Source: Azolla caroliniana (taxonomy: Eukaryota; Polypodiophyta). Taken from it: DNA of 64,000 nt. Of this stretch, positions 1-12,600 are shown in pieces. The stretch spans positions 20,398,001 through 20,462,000 of the forward strand of contig JBHGNT010000009.1 in the NCBI GenBank assembly GCA_043228905.1. The letters run 5' to 3'. Each line of letters begins with the position of its first letter. Position 1 is the first letter of the stretch. Made by a program: the position numbers and the translations under genes. The notes under the pieces are model-generated. The model ran no database searches and was not told the origin of the DNA. It saw only the letters and a list, made by a program, of their open reading frames with translations.

Positions 1-399
1 GAAACACATTGCAGATTTGCAGCCTTCAGCCGACTTGGTCTAATAACCATTCGGTCTCGTACCATTGCGTTTTTCCTGTTTCATATTTTAGGAATGCACT
101 CCAGATTTACAGCCATCTTGATTGGTCCAACTTGATAGGAAGAAAAAGGGGGAGGGTATATCCGATTTTAAAAGTAATCTCAACTCATAATATTGATAGC
201 CTAACTAGCCCAAAATGAACTTCATGACACTGATATGCAAAATAATTAGGGAAGCATTTGATGTATACCCGATCACATACTCTAAATGCAAAAACGGGAA
301 TGTGGTAGAACATCAGAGAGAAATGTGGCCTATGCAGTTTGAACAAGCTAGAGTGTCAAAATCTATATAAATAGGACGCTATATTGACTAGCTACCAAA
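1..399. other. Left-edge sequence without a recognised gene
   Basis: No convincing coding exon is visible. A segment starting near 14 (around gcagatttgcagcc) is loosely repeated near 105 (around ccagatttacagcc), so part of this stretch is an old imperfect duplication of about 90 bp. Upstream exons of the WD40 gene that continues at 3.6 kb were not found here. They may lie left of the window or have been displaced by the insertions between 0.4 and 3.2 kb. Confidence 0.35.
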
Positions 400-870
400 T
401 CCACCTCTTTGTAGAAATAGGTTGCTATTTTTCTCATGTCCCCATCTAAACATGACCAAAGTGGAAAAGAAGAGAGTGATCCAAACTGATACTATTAACT
501 TGGAAAACAAGATAACATGGCCCCAAAGCATCTCTTTCTTAGTAGGAAGATGGCCTACTATAAGACACTTTTTACAGTCATCGGAGGATGGATTCATCAT
601 CAGACCATCTTATATGGACATACATCTATCCTATCCACTGTGCAGTGTGGCAGGGCAGCTGTGAATTTCATCACATAAGTTAGAGATTGAGGTAGGCAGA
701 TGTGCACAAATACCTCTAGAAGAACAAATATTTCGATTGTGTCATCAGGAAGTGGAATCTGAAGAACACTAAGATTTTTCATCTTTCTTTTCATCTGTGT
801 AGATCAGTTGGGGCTGAATAGATGAGTTGGTATTGTATGAGATGGGAGTCCACATACAGATTCTCTAAGA
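400..870 (+). mobile_element. LINE fragment, C-terminal RT/zinc-finger end
   Basis: The plus strand encodes a broken peptide (HLNMTKVEK, INLENKITW, RWPTIRHF, SEDGFIIRP, MDIHLSYPLC) that matches the minus-strand LINE at 10.7-11.5 kb almost word for word. Downstream, another frame gives IPLEEQIFRLCHQEVESEEH, the zinc-binding tail seen intact at about 11.1 kb. Frameshifts and an in-frame stop after EEH show a dead 5'-truncated copy. It abuts the LTR element that begins at 874. Confidence 0.75.
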
Positions 871-873
871 CAT

Positions 874-1357
874 TGTTGTCACTGTCGACTGAAACAAAGA
901 GTTGAACGTCAAGTGGATTGTGATTAGGAATGGAATCTTTCCGGCTTTACTTAATGCTTTCTTAAACGTAGTAACACATGATACCGATATTAATTTATCA
1001 TACTTAATTAATACGACTATGGAATACTATTCTGTTCGACTGTCAATTATATATATATAATCTGCCTAACAGAGATACTGAACAACAGTACACAACACAG
1101 CATATACTCTAGCTACATAAATTATATTACTTATAACCAAAACAGACCGATGTTGTTACAATGCTCTCGGTCCCTTTTTATAGGTGACCTGAGAGACTCT
1201 TCCAAGATAATACACTTGCCATTCGGCAAGAACCTACAGTTACACTGTCCTATTTTTTAACTATTCTATTTTCTTACTCGGCTAAAAATACTATTTCGGC
1301 TACTTCCTTTACCATTAGTCCTTTTACGATTACGACTCCGACTAGTTTGTTGACCCG
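874..1357 (-). repeat. Left LTR copy (truncated)
   Basis: Near-identical to 2604-3121 over its length. Shared landmarks include the start TGTTGTCACTGTC, the AT-rich segment around tcaattatatatat, the stretch ccgatgttgttacaatgctc and the end gactagtttgttgacccg. It lacks a short segment (tcttaatcaccaagtcgttc) and part of a GACTCC repeat that the other copy has. Differences are numerous enough that the insertion is not recent. Confidence 0.75.
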
Positions 1358-1743
1358 GCTTCGTCATTGTTCCAATCTTCGTGGTCATGTTCGTTCTGGT
1401 CGTTGTCCTCAGGCTCGTCTTCGTCGGCATCCTCATTCAAAATATCCAGCAAATTCGGTTCTTTTTCTTCCTGATCTTCATTTTGGTGAAAGTCGTCCGG
1501 AGTTTGCTGATCTTCTGTTTGATGTGAATGCTAAGCCCTCATAGGGGACTCTCTTCTTCTCCTGATCATCGTCCGTCCTAGGCTTGTTGTGGTGCGTCTG
1601 GTCTTCCTTAGGATCAGCTTGGTTTGCCTGTGGCGCTGTATGCAGCTGGTCTTGTTGTAACATTTCAGCTTCTTTGGGGTTAACAGTTGCCTCGCCTGTT
1701 CGGATTGCTGCGATGTGTCGTCGTTGCTCTCCTCAGTTGCTTG

Positions 1744-2454
1744 CTGCTAACTTTCCTTTTGACGACATTCCTTCTCAGAGGAGTCAAGTTCTAACGCAAG
1801 TTGAATTTGTTGGTCGTCGTATTCTTCCAGTAACTTGGTACTTTCCTCCATATGGTGGCTTGCCAGTTCGTAGAAATCCCCTGACAACTCATCTTGAACA
1901 GTGGTCAGGTTTGCTTCATCCATCTTGAAAAATTCCTCACCTTTCTTTTTCCTGTTTTTGTGGTCGGTCCACAATAATTGCAACTCAGCTGCTTGAGTTG
2001 ACCACTTCTTCCAGCCGTTTTGCAGAGCCTCTGTGATTGCCTGATGCATCGTCCTCTTGTGTCGGTTCAATATGGCTTGTACTTTTTCCTCCCCCATGCT
2101 GAGCTGATACTTTAGAACACTCATTTCATTTTTTAGTTCCTCTTGTCAAGCTGCTGCTGAGTCGTGCTCAAACTGCAGTTTCGCTTCCGCCACCATGAGT
2201 GCGGTTCGCAACTGTTCATATTTATCCGTGAGCTGTTTGTAGTGTTGAGTCATGTCCTCCTTTTCTGCTTCGAATCTAGCTATGTGTTGTTGACATAACT
2301 CCTCCTGTGCTTTAAGATGCCCGTTGAGATCATCTATTATTCTTTGCTTCCTGCGAAAATGTATTTTGAGTGCTGTGTGTTGATCATTGAGTTGATCAAA
2401 CTCCTCCTTCTGGGTTTGAAGCGTGTCTTGGAGTTGTTTCTGGAACCCTTCCAT
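1744..2454 (-). pseudogene. Coiled-coil ORF of the LTR element, with an in-frame stop
   Basis: From ATG at 2454 the minus strand encodes MEGFQKQLQDTLQTQ..., a strongly heptad-like, Glu/Gln/Lys-rich chain. A TGA interrupts after DSAAA (near 2147), and the same frame resumes QEELKNEMSVLKYQL... to KECRQKES, ending near 1747. Total length is about 235 codons, nearly all predicted coiled coil. There is no zinc knuckle and no recognisable retrotransposon gag core. Further codon-like sequence in a shifted frame continues to about 1478. It probably is the element's gag-position protein, but it could be captured host sequence. The stop could be a mutation or, less likely, readthrough. Confidence 0.55.
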
Positions 2455-2578
2455 TTATTAATGCCCCCTTCGGAGTCAGTCTCTCATCCTTTGCACTTCA
2501 GTGTCCGCCTCCTGTAGGATGGTCTGTACTAGGTTGATTGGGCGACATCCATTCTCCTTGTTCTCTGTTTGTAACAGA

Positions 2579-2595
2579 TGTAACCGGGCGTGCCA
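2579..2595 (-). other. Candidate primer-binding site
   Basis: Read on the minus strand this is TGGCACGCCCGGTTAC, 8 bases inside the LTR start. An initial TGG, complementary to the CCA end of a tRNA, followed by a GC-rich stretch is what plant LTR elements use to prime minus-strand synthesis. The exact tRNA was not identified. Confidence 0.5.
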
Positions 2596-2603
2596 AAATA
2601 TTG

Positions 2604-3237
2604 TGTTGTCACTGTCAACTAAAACAAAGAGTTGAACGTCTTAATCACCAAGTCGTTCTATCAAGTGGATTGTGATTAGGAATGGAATCTTTCCGGCTTT
2701 ACTTAATGCTTTCTTAAACGTAGTAACACAGGATACCGAGATTAATTTATCATACTTAATTAATACGACTATGGAATACAATTCTGTTCGATTGTCAATT
2801 ATATATATAATCTATGTATAGAGATACTGAACATCAGTACACAACATAGCATATACTCTAACTACACAAATTATATTACTTATAACCAAAACAGACCGAT
2901 GTTGTTACAATGCTCTCGGTCCCTTTTATAGGCGACTTGAGAGACTCTTCCAAGATAATACACTTGCCGTTCGGCAAGAACCTACACTTTCACCAACTGT
3001 CCTATTTTTTAATTAGTCTATTTTCTTACTTGGCTAAAAATACTATTTCGGCTACTTCCTTTCCCATTAGTCCTTTTACGACTCCGACTCCGACTCCGAC
3101 CCCGACTAGCTTGTCGACCCGTATACTTTGGCCAGCCGACCGGCTACCAGACATTGCCATAGCTATGGCTATATCTCCCAATATAGAACTTTCTTTTTAT
3201 TCGTGGAACGAAATTTCTCCTAGCACATTCCCATACA
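2604..3237 (-). repeat. Right LTR copy (5' LTR of a minus-strand element)
   Basis: This copy is longer than the left one. It contains a short GACTCC expansion near 3080-3107 and a 116-bp end segment finishing tcctagcaca. The TGTTGTC...GCACA ends fit the TG...CA rule for LTRs. Confidence 0.65.
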
Positions 3238-3616
3238 GGTGAGTTAGAGTGTTCTAGAAGCGTTGGTGTATTCTCTGACTCCAAATCAATGGATATAGAA
3301 ATCTAGAGGCCTTTTACCTAGCTTAAACAGCGTTTTCTAAAATAGTGGGGGCATTGTTTTGCTTGCAAGTTGAACGAGACATTCACTCCCATTTTGTATT
3401 TCAAACTGCCTGTATGCTGGGCTGCAGAATAGTTTAGGATGTGTGACATAGCATTCACCTTTGTTGGAATGACCATTTGAAGATATATTATCTTAAAATT
3501 GTTCAGCATTTAAAGCATATAAATCAACTAATTCAAATTGAAAAAATGCTTTCATGTTTTGTTGAAACAATTTATGAGCTGTTGATAGAATGAGGTTAGC
3601 TGTGTTGCATGCTTAG

Positions 3617-6600
3617 AAGAAGGTAAAGTCAAATTTGTTGGTGCTGGAGGTTGGAATGGAAAGGTGAGTTTGTCTAGACTTTAATATATTCTAAGATCTT
3701 AAATAGTAATTTATTATTGTTATTATATAAAACGAATAGTTGTAGGTCTGTATATGGGGAGATGGTGTCAAAGAGAGAGAAATGGTTGAACATGTTACTC
3801 GAGGTCATTCTGATGATATTATATGCATGGCTATATTCCCTCCTAATTGTTTTGCAACTGGAAGCTATGATGGGAAGGTATGATTTCCAGTTTTTTGAAA
3901 AAATTATGAAATTTTCAGTAATACAAAATACTGGGTTAGTGTTGTGGATTGTCAGGTAGTAATTACGATTAGATTCCATATAGAATCAAAATTCTCCTTA
4001 TTCAATTTATTCTAATTTTCATGGAAAATAATTTGGTTCTGGCATGAATCAGTTAATTTCTTTCTGATTATTTCTCTAAATGTTTTGGTAGTGAATGCAA
4101 TCAGATTTCCTATAAATTTATTTGTGCTTGAAGTTTTTCTCACTGTTTTAATTTTCATCAAAAATAATCTGCTACTTGCAAGAATCAAATTTATTACTCC
4201 AAATTTATTTGTGCTGAATTGCTAATGTTTTGATGGCTGCCAAGAACTCAAATATAACATATTAACTAAATTTCAGGTGATTGTTTGGAAGGTGGATGGT
4301 GTGATTAGATGTGTTCTTCAAGCTTCTGATCTTCATTCAAATGAGAATATTTGTAATCCTATAACGAGCCTGTTAACCTTGCCTATGGTATTGCTTTCTC
4401 CTTTAATATGACATTAGGAGAACTAATTATCATTAAAAATGTATTTGGGTTACTTTTATATTTACTGTGTAATATTTATTTTATTTTGATTTGTTCTCAA
4501 AGACGAGACAACACTTAAAATTTAATCTCTTATTTGGTCCTATAGGACATTTTGGCCTCTTAAAATACGTTAATATATCTTTCTTTCTTTCTTTTGTCCT
4601 ACAGAAGTCTTCTCCAAGAATGTGTGATCAGTTGAAATAAAATATCTTTCTTTGGATAAGAAATTAAGATTGTAATTTTTTTTGCTTGTACCTAGAAACT
4701 CTAGAAATATATGCTGATTAAATAATCTTTAGGAAGATTATAAAAGAGTCTGGTATGCAGCATATTTGTTCTGTGATGTTCTGCTCAACCATTTAACTCC
4801 AACATGAAAGCTGACAAAATAAACCATACCATAGTTAACTCCTGACGCAGTGAAAACAAGGATTCACATAAAATAGCTGCTTCAGTCAATTTAGGCCTAC
4901 CCCAGAAGAACAACTTGTAAACAAAATTGTGTTTTCAGAATATGATGTAATGTATAAGTATATAAATATTATAATATATTTATATTAATACCAAATTGGT
5001 CTATGAGACAGGACCAGGTTAACATTATGAGCTTATATGAACTGAAACTTCAATTGAGAAAGTTGTAGAATTGCTAAGTTCCATGTATTCGTGTCTTTTA
5101 CTCATATAAAGAAGGAATTTAATTTTCGTTTTCTCTATATATAATTGCTCTCTAGGAGAAAGTGTTGATTAGTGTTTCTGCACATGGATATATCTACTTT
5201 TGGAAAGTTCCTGAACCTAAACCTGTAAGTTTGGAATTTTTTCAGTATTTCGAAAAGCAAAACATCAAGAAATATTGTTAGATTGAAAATTTATGTGGAG
5301 TTGCAAAAGAATGCCTGGAGTAAAACTAAAATACAAAATAGAAAACTAGCTGAAACTTCAGGATAGGCTATATGGGCAACTGAATACAAGGATGTAAGAC
5401 CCTGAACCTATCTCAGTTGCATTTGAGAGATTAATAGATTCCTTCAAATGCAGCCTTGGGAATTTTAAAGATTTTGCAGATTTCTTTTGATCTCATACTC
5501 CTTCACGCGCATACAAAGACATCTAGAATCTCTACATGCATTTTATGAAGAAAAAAATCTACTTGAGAACCTTTGTAAGGCAAAATTTATGATATTTAAT
5601 ACAACTGAAGCATGGGTGAATAGGTTCGATCACGAATTCCTATTTTGTAGACTGCCAGTAATGTACATCAACCTATGTATATGGGAACCTTGAAGGAGGC
5701 ATGCACAACCAGTGTCTCCAGAGGAATGCAGCTTTGGGAATACCTGAGAGATGTTGTGCTTATGTACAATTACAAGGGCTACATAACAGGATATGGTTGT
5801 TAAATACATTGGTCACACCCACCTCTTGAATGCAGCAGAGATATGGGCACCTGGCTTCTGAAATGTAGACAATTGAAGAAACAATGAAAAGTTGTTAGCC
5901 ACGATGATTGCCTGCATGATAGGAGCAAAACATCAGTATCTCATGAGATAATAAGAGCTGATTTAGGAGCAGCAGTCAAAGAGGCAGGTTTTCATTGAAT
6001 TTTGCAGGTACTTCTCATCTATAAATTGGCAGAGGAAAGATTGGGATTCATTAATGGAAGATTGGTGCGAAGTACATGACGTGGATATGGTTGCACTCCC
6101 ACCAATTAAAGAGTATAGCCTTGATTGTCCAGTTTTGAATATGACTGAGTTAAAGAGAAATAAAGTAGGATAAGTGCAGCTAGGCTGGAAAAGGACCAAT
6201 TCTAAATTCTGCTTCATATGTATGTCCTTGCATGGTTATATTATTCAGGCCAAGTATATGGAGAAACAAAGATCACAGGCCATTTGCATTGCCATAGGGC
6301 ATATCTAATATCATCTGATCAGCAGACAATTTTAATTTTTGTCAGCTCTCCTAGGCCATTATCATCTTTTAGAGACATTAATATATTGTTCTTTCCTTCT
6401 TGTTGCATTTTCAGGTGTATGAAGCTTCACTTGGACATGTAGCTCAACCAGGTCCAATGTGCGTTGATTTCAAGAACCAGGTAAGCTACCATTGCAACAT
6501 TGTACCAGTAAAGTAGAAAAAAGAAAGATACATTAGCGTCTTTTTAAGAGGCTGAAATGGCCTATAAGAAAAACCAAGATTACAGCAAAAGAAATGTGAC

Positions 6601-9600
6601 TAAGTAAAAAGTAAATAAATAAAACGTGACAAAATGTAAAGAATCTAACTCTCGTAGAGTTTGAGTATGTGGAAGCGTAGTGCGTGTGTGAGCAAGAGAA
6701 GGAATCAGAGAAAATAACCTGAAATAATAAAATACACAGTACGGGGATGATAGCCTATGCACTGAAGAAGACAGAAAGATATATTAACGTCTTTTAAGAG
6801 GCCAAAATGGCCTATAAGACCAAACAAGATATTACATCTTAAGTGTTGTCTCGTCTTTGAGAACAACAAATCAAAAAAATAAGTAAATAATGCACCTTAA
6901 AGATAAAAGTATATAAGATAAAAAGAGACGAGGGAATCTGGTTTTCGGCACATGTGAGATTCTCAAGTTAGATATATTGTAGCTTTTGTCTTTGAAAGAT
7001 CTCAAGCATAGGTCGATCCAGAATGGAAATGTCTCCGAAGCGAGGGAAGCACCTGTGATGGCGGGAGATAATGGGCCAAGGAGGTTTTATATACAAGTGC
7101 TCAAGGGTCTACCACATTATTTGTAGTTGGTGGAATCTACTCATAGATATCTACTCCAGTACGATTCTGTCATCGAATATATGATATTCTTTGAAAACTA
7201 ATTAGATATCACAATCTAATTCTTCGTGTAATTAGATAATTGACATGGAGGCATCATGGGGTTTCCACTCTTGAGGATTGGCACAATGGTATGCTGAGTC
7301 CATCTAGTAGGGAAACCGTCACATATGGCTCTATTAAAGATGTGTGCTAGCATGAGAACAAGGTGTCACGGCCATAGATAAAGCACTGACCAACCAATCC
7401 ATCATGATCCAGGGCCTTCCCAAATTGTGGAGTAAAAAAGGTGGATTCATGTGGGGGTGAGCCATGTGGGTGGGGAAGAGGAGGTTGCCCCAAGATATCA
7501 TATAGGACCTTTGCATATTCATGCCACACCAGAGGTGAGGCCACTTCTGTGGTAGTTTGCCTCTCATTAAACATTTTCATGCTCTTGTCCTAAAAACAAG
7601 CGATACAAATGATCTTCAAATTTAGCTAAATACAATCTCTTCTTCTTCCTTACGAGGCGTTGGAAGGTTGCTCTTGCTTGTTTGTGTGTATAGATTCCCC
7701 GAGTTACTTCACGTTGCAAGCATCTCCTTGTATCACGACATTCCTCATCATACCAACTATTTTGTATTACTCTACCAAGTTTGGAGGGGATTGGCTGTTG
7801 TGTGAGGAAATGCATTTGTGTCTGCTTTATGCAATGATTTTGGCAATCCTTGGGTAATTTCATCAAGGGGTGCGAAAGGATCCAAATCTAGCATGCCATT
7901 GTATACTCCACAACTATACACATCAATTGTCTCGCGAGTAAATCGATACTTAGCCAGCTCACTCTCCTTAGCGTATACATCATCCATCCTTTACCTCAAA
8001 GTGTAGATATGCATGATTTGTTGCCAAGCCAATAGGTCCACCAGATATAGTGAACTCTTTCATTTCAGCTATAAAAGATGGAGATCCCATTAGATAATTG
8101 ACTGTGCTTGCACCTCCTTTTGGTTCCAACATGTCAGAGCATCCAATCCAGGTCATTCGAAAACTAAGGATGAACAAACAACTACTGCAAACACTGCAAA
8201 TACTGATGATGTGAATTATTCGAAAACCTAGGAAAATCTATGAATTTTGTGATTTTAAGATGCTTCTTTATCTGGAGATTTGGATATAGGTTACATCATC
8301 AGAAAACAATATCACAAACCTCATAATTTTCATGCTTTCAAAATTCCTTTTTATAGATTCGAAAATTTCAAGCTGATATATGGCTTTGTGCTTGATAATC
8401 AGATTCTCTTTACATCAGACATAAAAGGATATGTTAAGGCATGGACAATGAAGGAACTAATATTTTCAAAAGAGAGCGTTGATTCAAAGTTATCAGAATT
8501 ATTTTGTTTCCGTGCACATCATGGAACAATTGTGAGTATCCATAGCAAAAGCCAGGTTTTAACTTGTCTTTTTCACCAGTTCCATGGTGAATTATGATCT
8601 TAACTGATAACAAGTATCAAATGTTTGAATATTGACGCCAATCACTATGACTCAAGACATAATGGTGCTCTGATTGAGTTTGTTTTCCATACTTTTCAGG
8701 TTTCCATGATTTTTATAGAGGAGAAGAAACTGATTCTCACAGCATCTATTTTCTTTGCTTGGTATACGTTCGTTAATGCATAAACTTGGAGCAAATGTAT
8801 CGTTCTATCATATGAACTTTTTAACAAATATAAATACTGGTTTCACATAATTGTGAATGACCAGAATTTCCATGATCATATTTAGTAAGCTCAGTGTTCA
8901 CACACTTGGCTTTTATTCTTGTAAATGGAGGAATTCATTTATGATGACAATCCGGTCCCCAAGATAATGACTACAAGTTATAGTTGGTAGTAGGTACTTG
9001 GATACTCATGCAACCAACTCAAAAACTTCAAACATAAAACTCGTACCATGAAGGTGAATGAGTGCATGTAAAATATACCCTATATACTGGAATGCCACAT
9101 AGGTCACATCTCATTGTTCTAAAAACGTCATATTATATGTTTTCATTTTATCTCTCTGCATCTAAAGGATATATGTGCTCTTTACAGTCAGATTAAAATT
9201 TAAATGGCATAATATGTTTGAGTGTTAATTTATTATATTTTTATGTCAAACTGCAAATATTTTCAGCCGATTATGGACAGACACAGGAATCAAGATAGGC
9301 CAGTTTGGACAATCAAATACATGGAATTTACAGGTACCTGAAACATGGGCAAAGAAGAATCCTTCTTATATAGCGAACATTCCTCAAGCGCAAGATTTTG
9401 ATTCTATATCCAGCAGTACCCGCTCAAGCTCAAGAATTAGCACTAGTGCGTCTTCAGGAAGATGTTCCAGCAACAGTAGACAAACCAGTAGGGGAAGTGG
9501 CAGTAGTGCACCCTTGGTAATAACTTCAGAAAATGAAGAAATTGATGACGAAAATCGAGATACTTCATTGAAATGTCAAAGTTTTAGGTCAGTCACATTT

Positions 9601-12600
9601 TCTGTCCTGTGATTATTCTCATGTAGAAATGTATGTGGATGTATTTGATTATTTTTGGCATATGGCATACTGTACTGTATGGATATGCCTTACATTTATA
9701 AGAATTCAATCGGATGCCAGTCTTCTAGCAATAGATTGCCAAAAGTCTATGAAGTCAATCAATAGTAGAACTGAAGTGAGAGGCGGGTTCTTTCACCAAT
9801 TATTTTTGTTAATTTTGGCAGATTCCATCCAATTCATGGTTTGTATTAGCAAGTTCTACCAATGAAATAGGTAGAATGACGGGAAATATAAAGGAGGCAA
9901 GGGTTTTTATTAGCAAATGGAGTGGAACCCCCCTTTTTATGCATTTCATGTGTTCGATCTCATGAGCCTCAGAAAAGATATTAAATGTCTCTCTGTCCAT
10001 TATCCTACACCTTAGACAAGGTGCTTCCCTCGCTTCCAAGACCTCACCATCTTGGGTCAGCCAAAGTGGCAATCTTTTGAAGGCTGAAGTTTAGAATAAT
10101 TAAGTGATTAGCTAACAAGATTCTCTAGCGTCTTAGGAAGTTTGGACTCAGAGGCCATTTTGGTTGGTGTTCTCTACTTTTGCTGTGTTTATTTTAGAGC
10201 AGACAATGTTTTCAGATGTAATCTCTCATTCAGTGTCATAGGAAAATTTGTCCATATAAAGGATGTTAATGTGCCTTTCTTTTTTGTTAAGTACCTTCCG
10301 TTCTGGAAAAGAACCGCGAAGACGAAAGCTTAAAAGGAACACTAGAAAAAGGGGGATAGAGTAAATCTCACCAAAAACTAGAAGGCAAATGGCCACTCCT
10401 AAATGTCTTTTAAGAAAGAAAGAAAGAAGATATATTAACATCTTTTAAGAGGCCAAAATGGCCTATGAGACCAAATAAGAGATTACATCTTGAGTGTTGT
10501 CTCGTCTTTGAGAACAAATCAAAATAAAATAAATATTACACAGTAAATATAAAAGTAAATAACATGAAAAGAGAAGAAACGAGGGAATCTGGTTTTTGGC
10601 ACATGTAAGATTCTCAAATTAGGTATATTGTAGCATTTGTCTTTGAAAGATCTCTAGCATAGGTCTATCCAGAATAGAAATTTCTCCGAAGCGAGGGAAG
10701 CACCTACTATGGCAGGAGATAATGGCTTTTATCTATCGATGACAAGGGTGTCGAGGTCGTGGTCTATGGGGCCGGGGCCTACGTGCACGGCAAATTGCTA
10801 TTGCCCGATCAATTGTAACCCCTTTGTTATGTCCTGGTCTGGAGCTCATTTGTGTATCCCGCGATGGACTTCTAGCATTAGTAGGAGTGATGGGGCTAAA
10901 TAAAGTTGCGATTGTGCGTTGTGGATGAGCTTGTGTGGCTGTATTCTTCAATAACTTTTCCTGATGTCTCTTGACCTCTAGCAAGAAAAGTCCTAGGCAT
11001 CGTTGGTCCTCATATTCCACTACCTTGCGTAGTGGGTCAAAGCCTTGTTTAAAGAGGCAATGGTATCTCCCTCTGATTTCATAAAAGACACTAAAATGAC
11101 AAACATAGTGTTCCTCAGATTCCACTCCTTGATGACACAATTGGCAAATTCTCTCTTCTAGAGGTAGTCGTGTATATCTGCCTACTTCAATCTGTAGCTG
11201 ATGTGATGAAGTTCGCAGCTGCCCTATCACAATACACAGTGCATAGGATAGATGTATGTCCATATAAGGTGGCCTGATGACGAATCCATCCTCCGATGTA
11301 TGTAAGAAGTGTATCTTATAGTGGGCCATCTTTGTGCTAAGTGGTATTTTGGGCTGATCCATGTTATCTTGTTTTCCAAGTTAATAATATCAGTTTGGAT
11401 CACTCTATTCTTTTCCACTTTCGTCATATTTAGGTGGGGCCAGTCCAAGCTATATATTGGAACGGGGGTAGTGCATTTATACTCATGCCATGTGACTCGA
11501 ACCATTGCTGCATTTCAGCATACCAACAATGAGTGTCTCCATTTTCACCCAGTTGTCTTGATGACATTAGTGCCAACCTTGGGTACCTTCGTTTAGAGAG
11601 CTCCCAAAGACGTTAGATAAATGTCACTGATTGGAACAATGCCTTGGTTATTATAGGTGCTGCTCCCATCTCTGCCCGGATTATATCGTGGGGCACCGAT
11701 GCTTTGCTCCTTATCATGCGAGCAATCATTGACACTAAAGGTCTCTCTAAATCGTTCTAATGATTTGGCTTGTTAAGACTTGATCCCCATGTTTCTACTC
11801 CATAGAGAAGAGTTGGTGTGACAAGTGTATCAAATAACCATAGCTTAGTCCGTGGCTCTTGGAACTGCAAATGTGCACATTGTCTCTCGAGAGCACCAAG
11901 GGCTGCATATCCACGAGAAAGTCGAGCACAAGCAGCCTCCTGTAAGGAGAACCTAGGTCCTGTAAATGTTACTCCTAGGTATGTGTAGGAGCGTGTGTAT
12001 TCTACCTTTTCCTCTCCCAAGAAGAATTCTGGTTCTGATCGTGTTACCTATGCTTGAGTGGTGTTAAAAACCATCACTTTAGTTTTGTCCATGTTGATTG
12101 ACAAACCTTTGTCCGTACAAAATAGTTTTAAGGCATTTAGATGTCTTTGTAGTCCCTCCAGAGAGTCAGAAATGAGCACAATGGCATCAGCATATAGTAA
12201 TATTTGTATAGCAATACCTGCTAGGTGTGCTCCGGAACCTCCGAATCTCTCCAATTGTCTATATAGAGACCGAAGAGAGTGGGGGATAGTGGGCATCCTT
12301 GCTTCACTCGAATTGTGCTAGCCACCGCCTTTGACAAGCCCTTGGGAGACCGCACTTTTCATGACACGGATTCATAGAGTGCATAGACTCCCCATTGCAT
12401 ATATGTAGGAACACCAAGGGCTTCTAGTCGCTACATAAGTCGAGCACGTGGTAGTGTCAAAGGCTTTTCGGAAATCCAAAAAGCAGCAATAAATCCTCTT
12501 ATTGTGGGTTCTGCCCTCAATAAGGATCCGTAGGGTGAGTATGTGGTCCAAAGTTGTGAACCCCTTCCGAAAGCCTGCCTGTCCAACTGAATGGCAGCCA

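Larger units (their letters stand above)
874..3237 (-). mobile_element. Decayed LTR retroelement with a coiled-coil ORF
   Basis: Two direct repeats, 874-1357 and 2604-3237, flank a 1.25-kb interior. The elements read on the minus strand: the complement of 2595-2579 starts TGGCACGCCCGGTTAC, a plausible tRNA primer-binding site a few bases inside the repeat that begins TGTTGTCAC. The right repeat (634 bp) runs from TG to CA. The left one lacks the segment matching 3122-3237, so it is truncated in what would be U3. No protease, RT or integrase motif is visible inside, only a coiled-coil reading frame. This is a non-autonomous or internally deleted element. I saw no target-site duplication. Confidence 0.65.

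Noticed and set aside
874-3237. Simple segmental duplication instead of an LTR element
   Set aside because: TG...CA ends, a primer-site-like TGGCACGCCCGG beside the inner LTR boundary and a coding interior fit an LTR element better, although the missing target duplication leaves some doubt.
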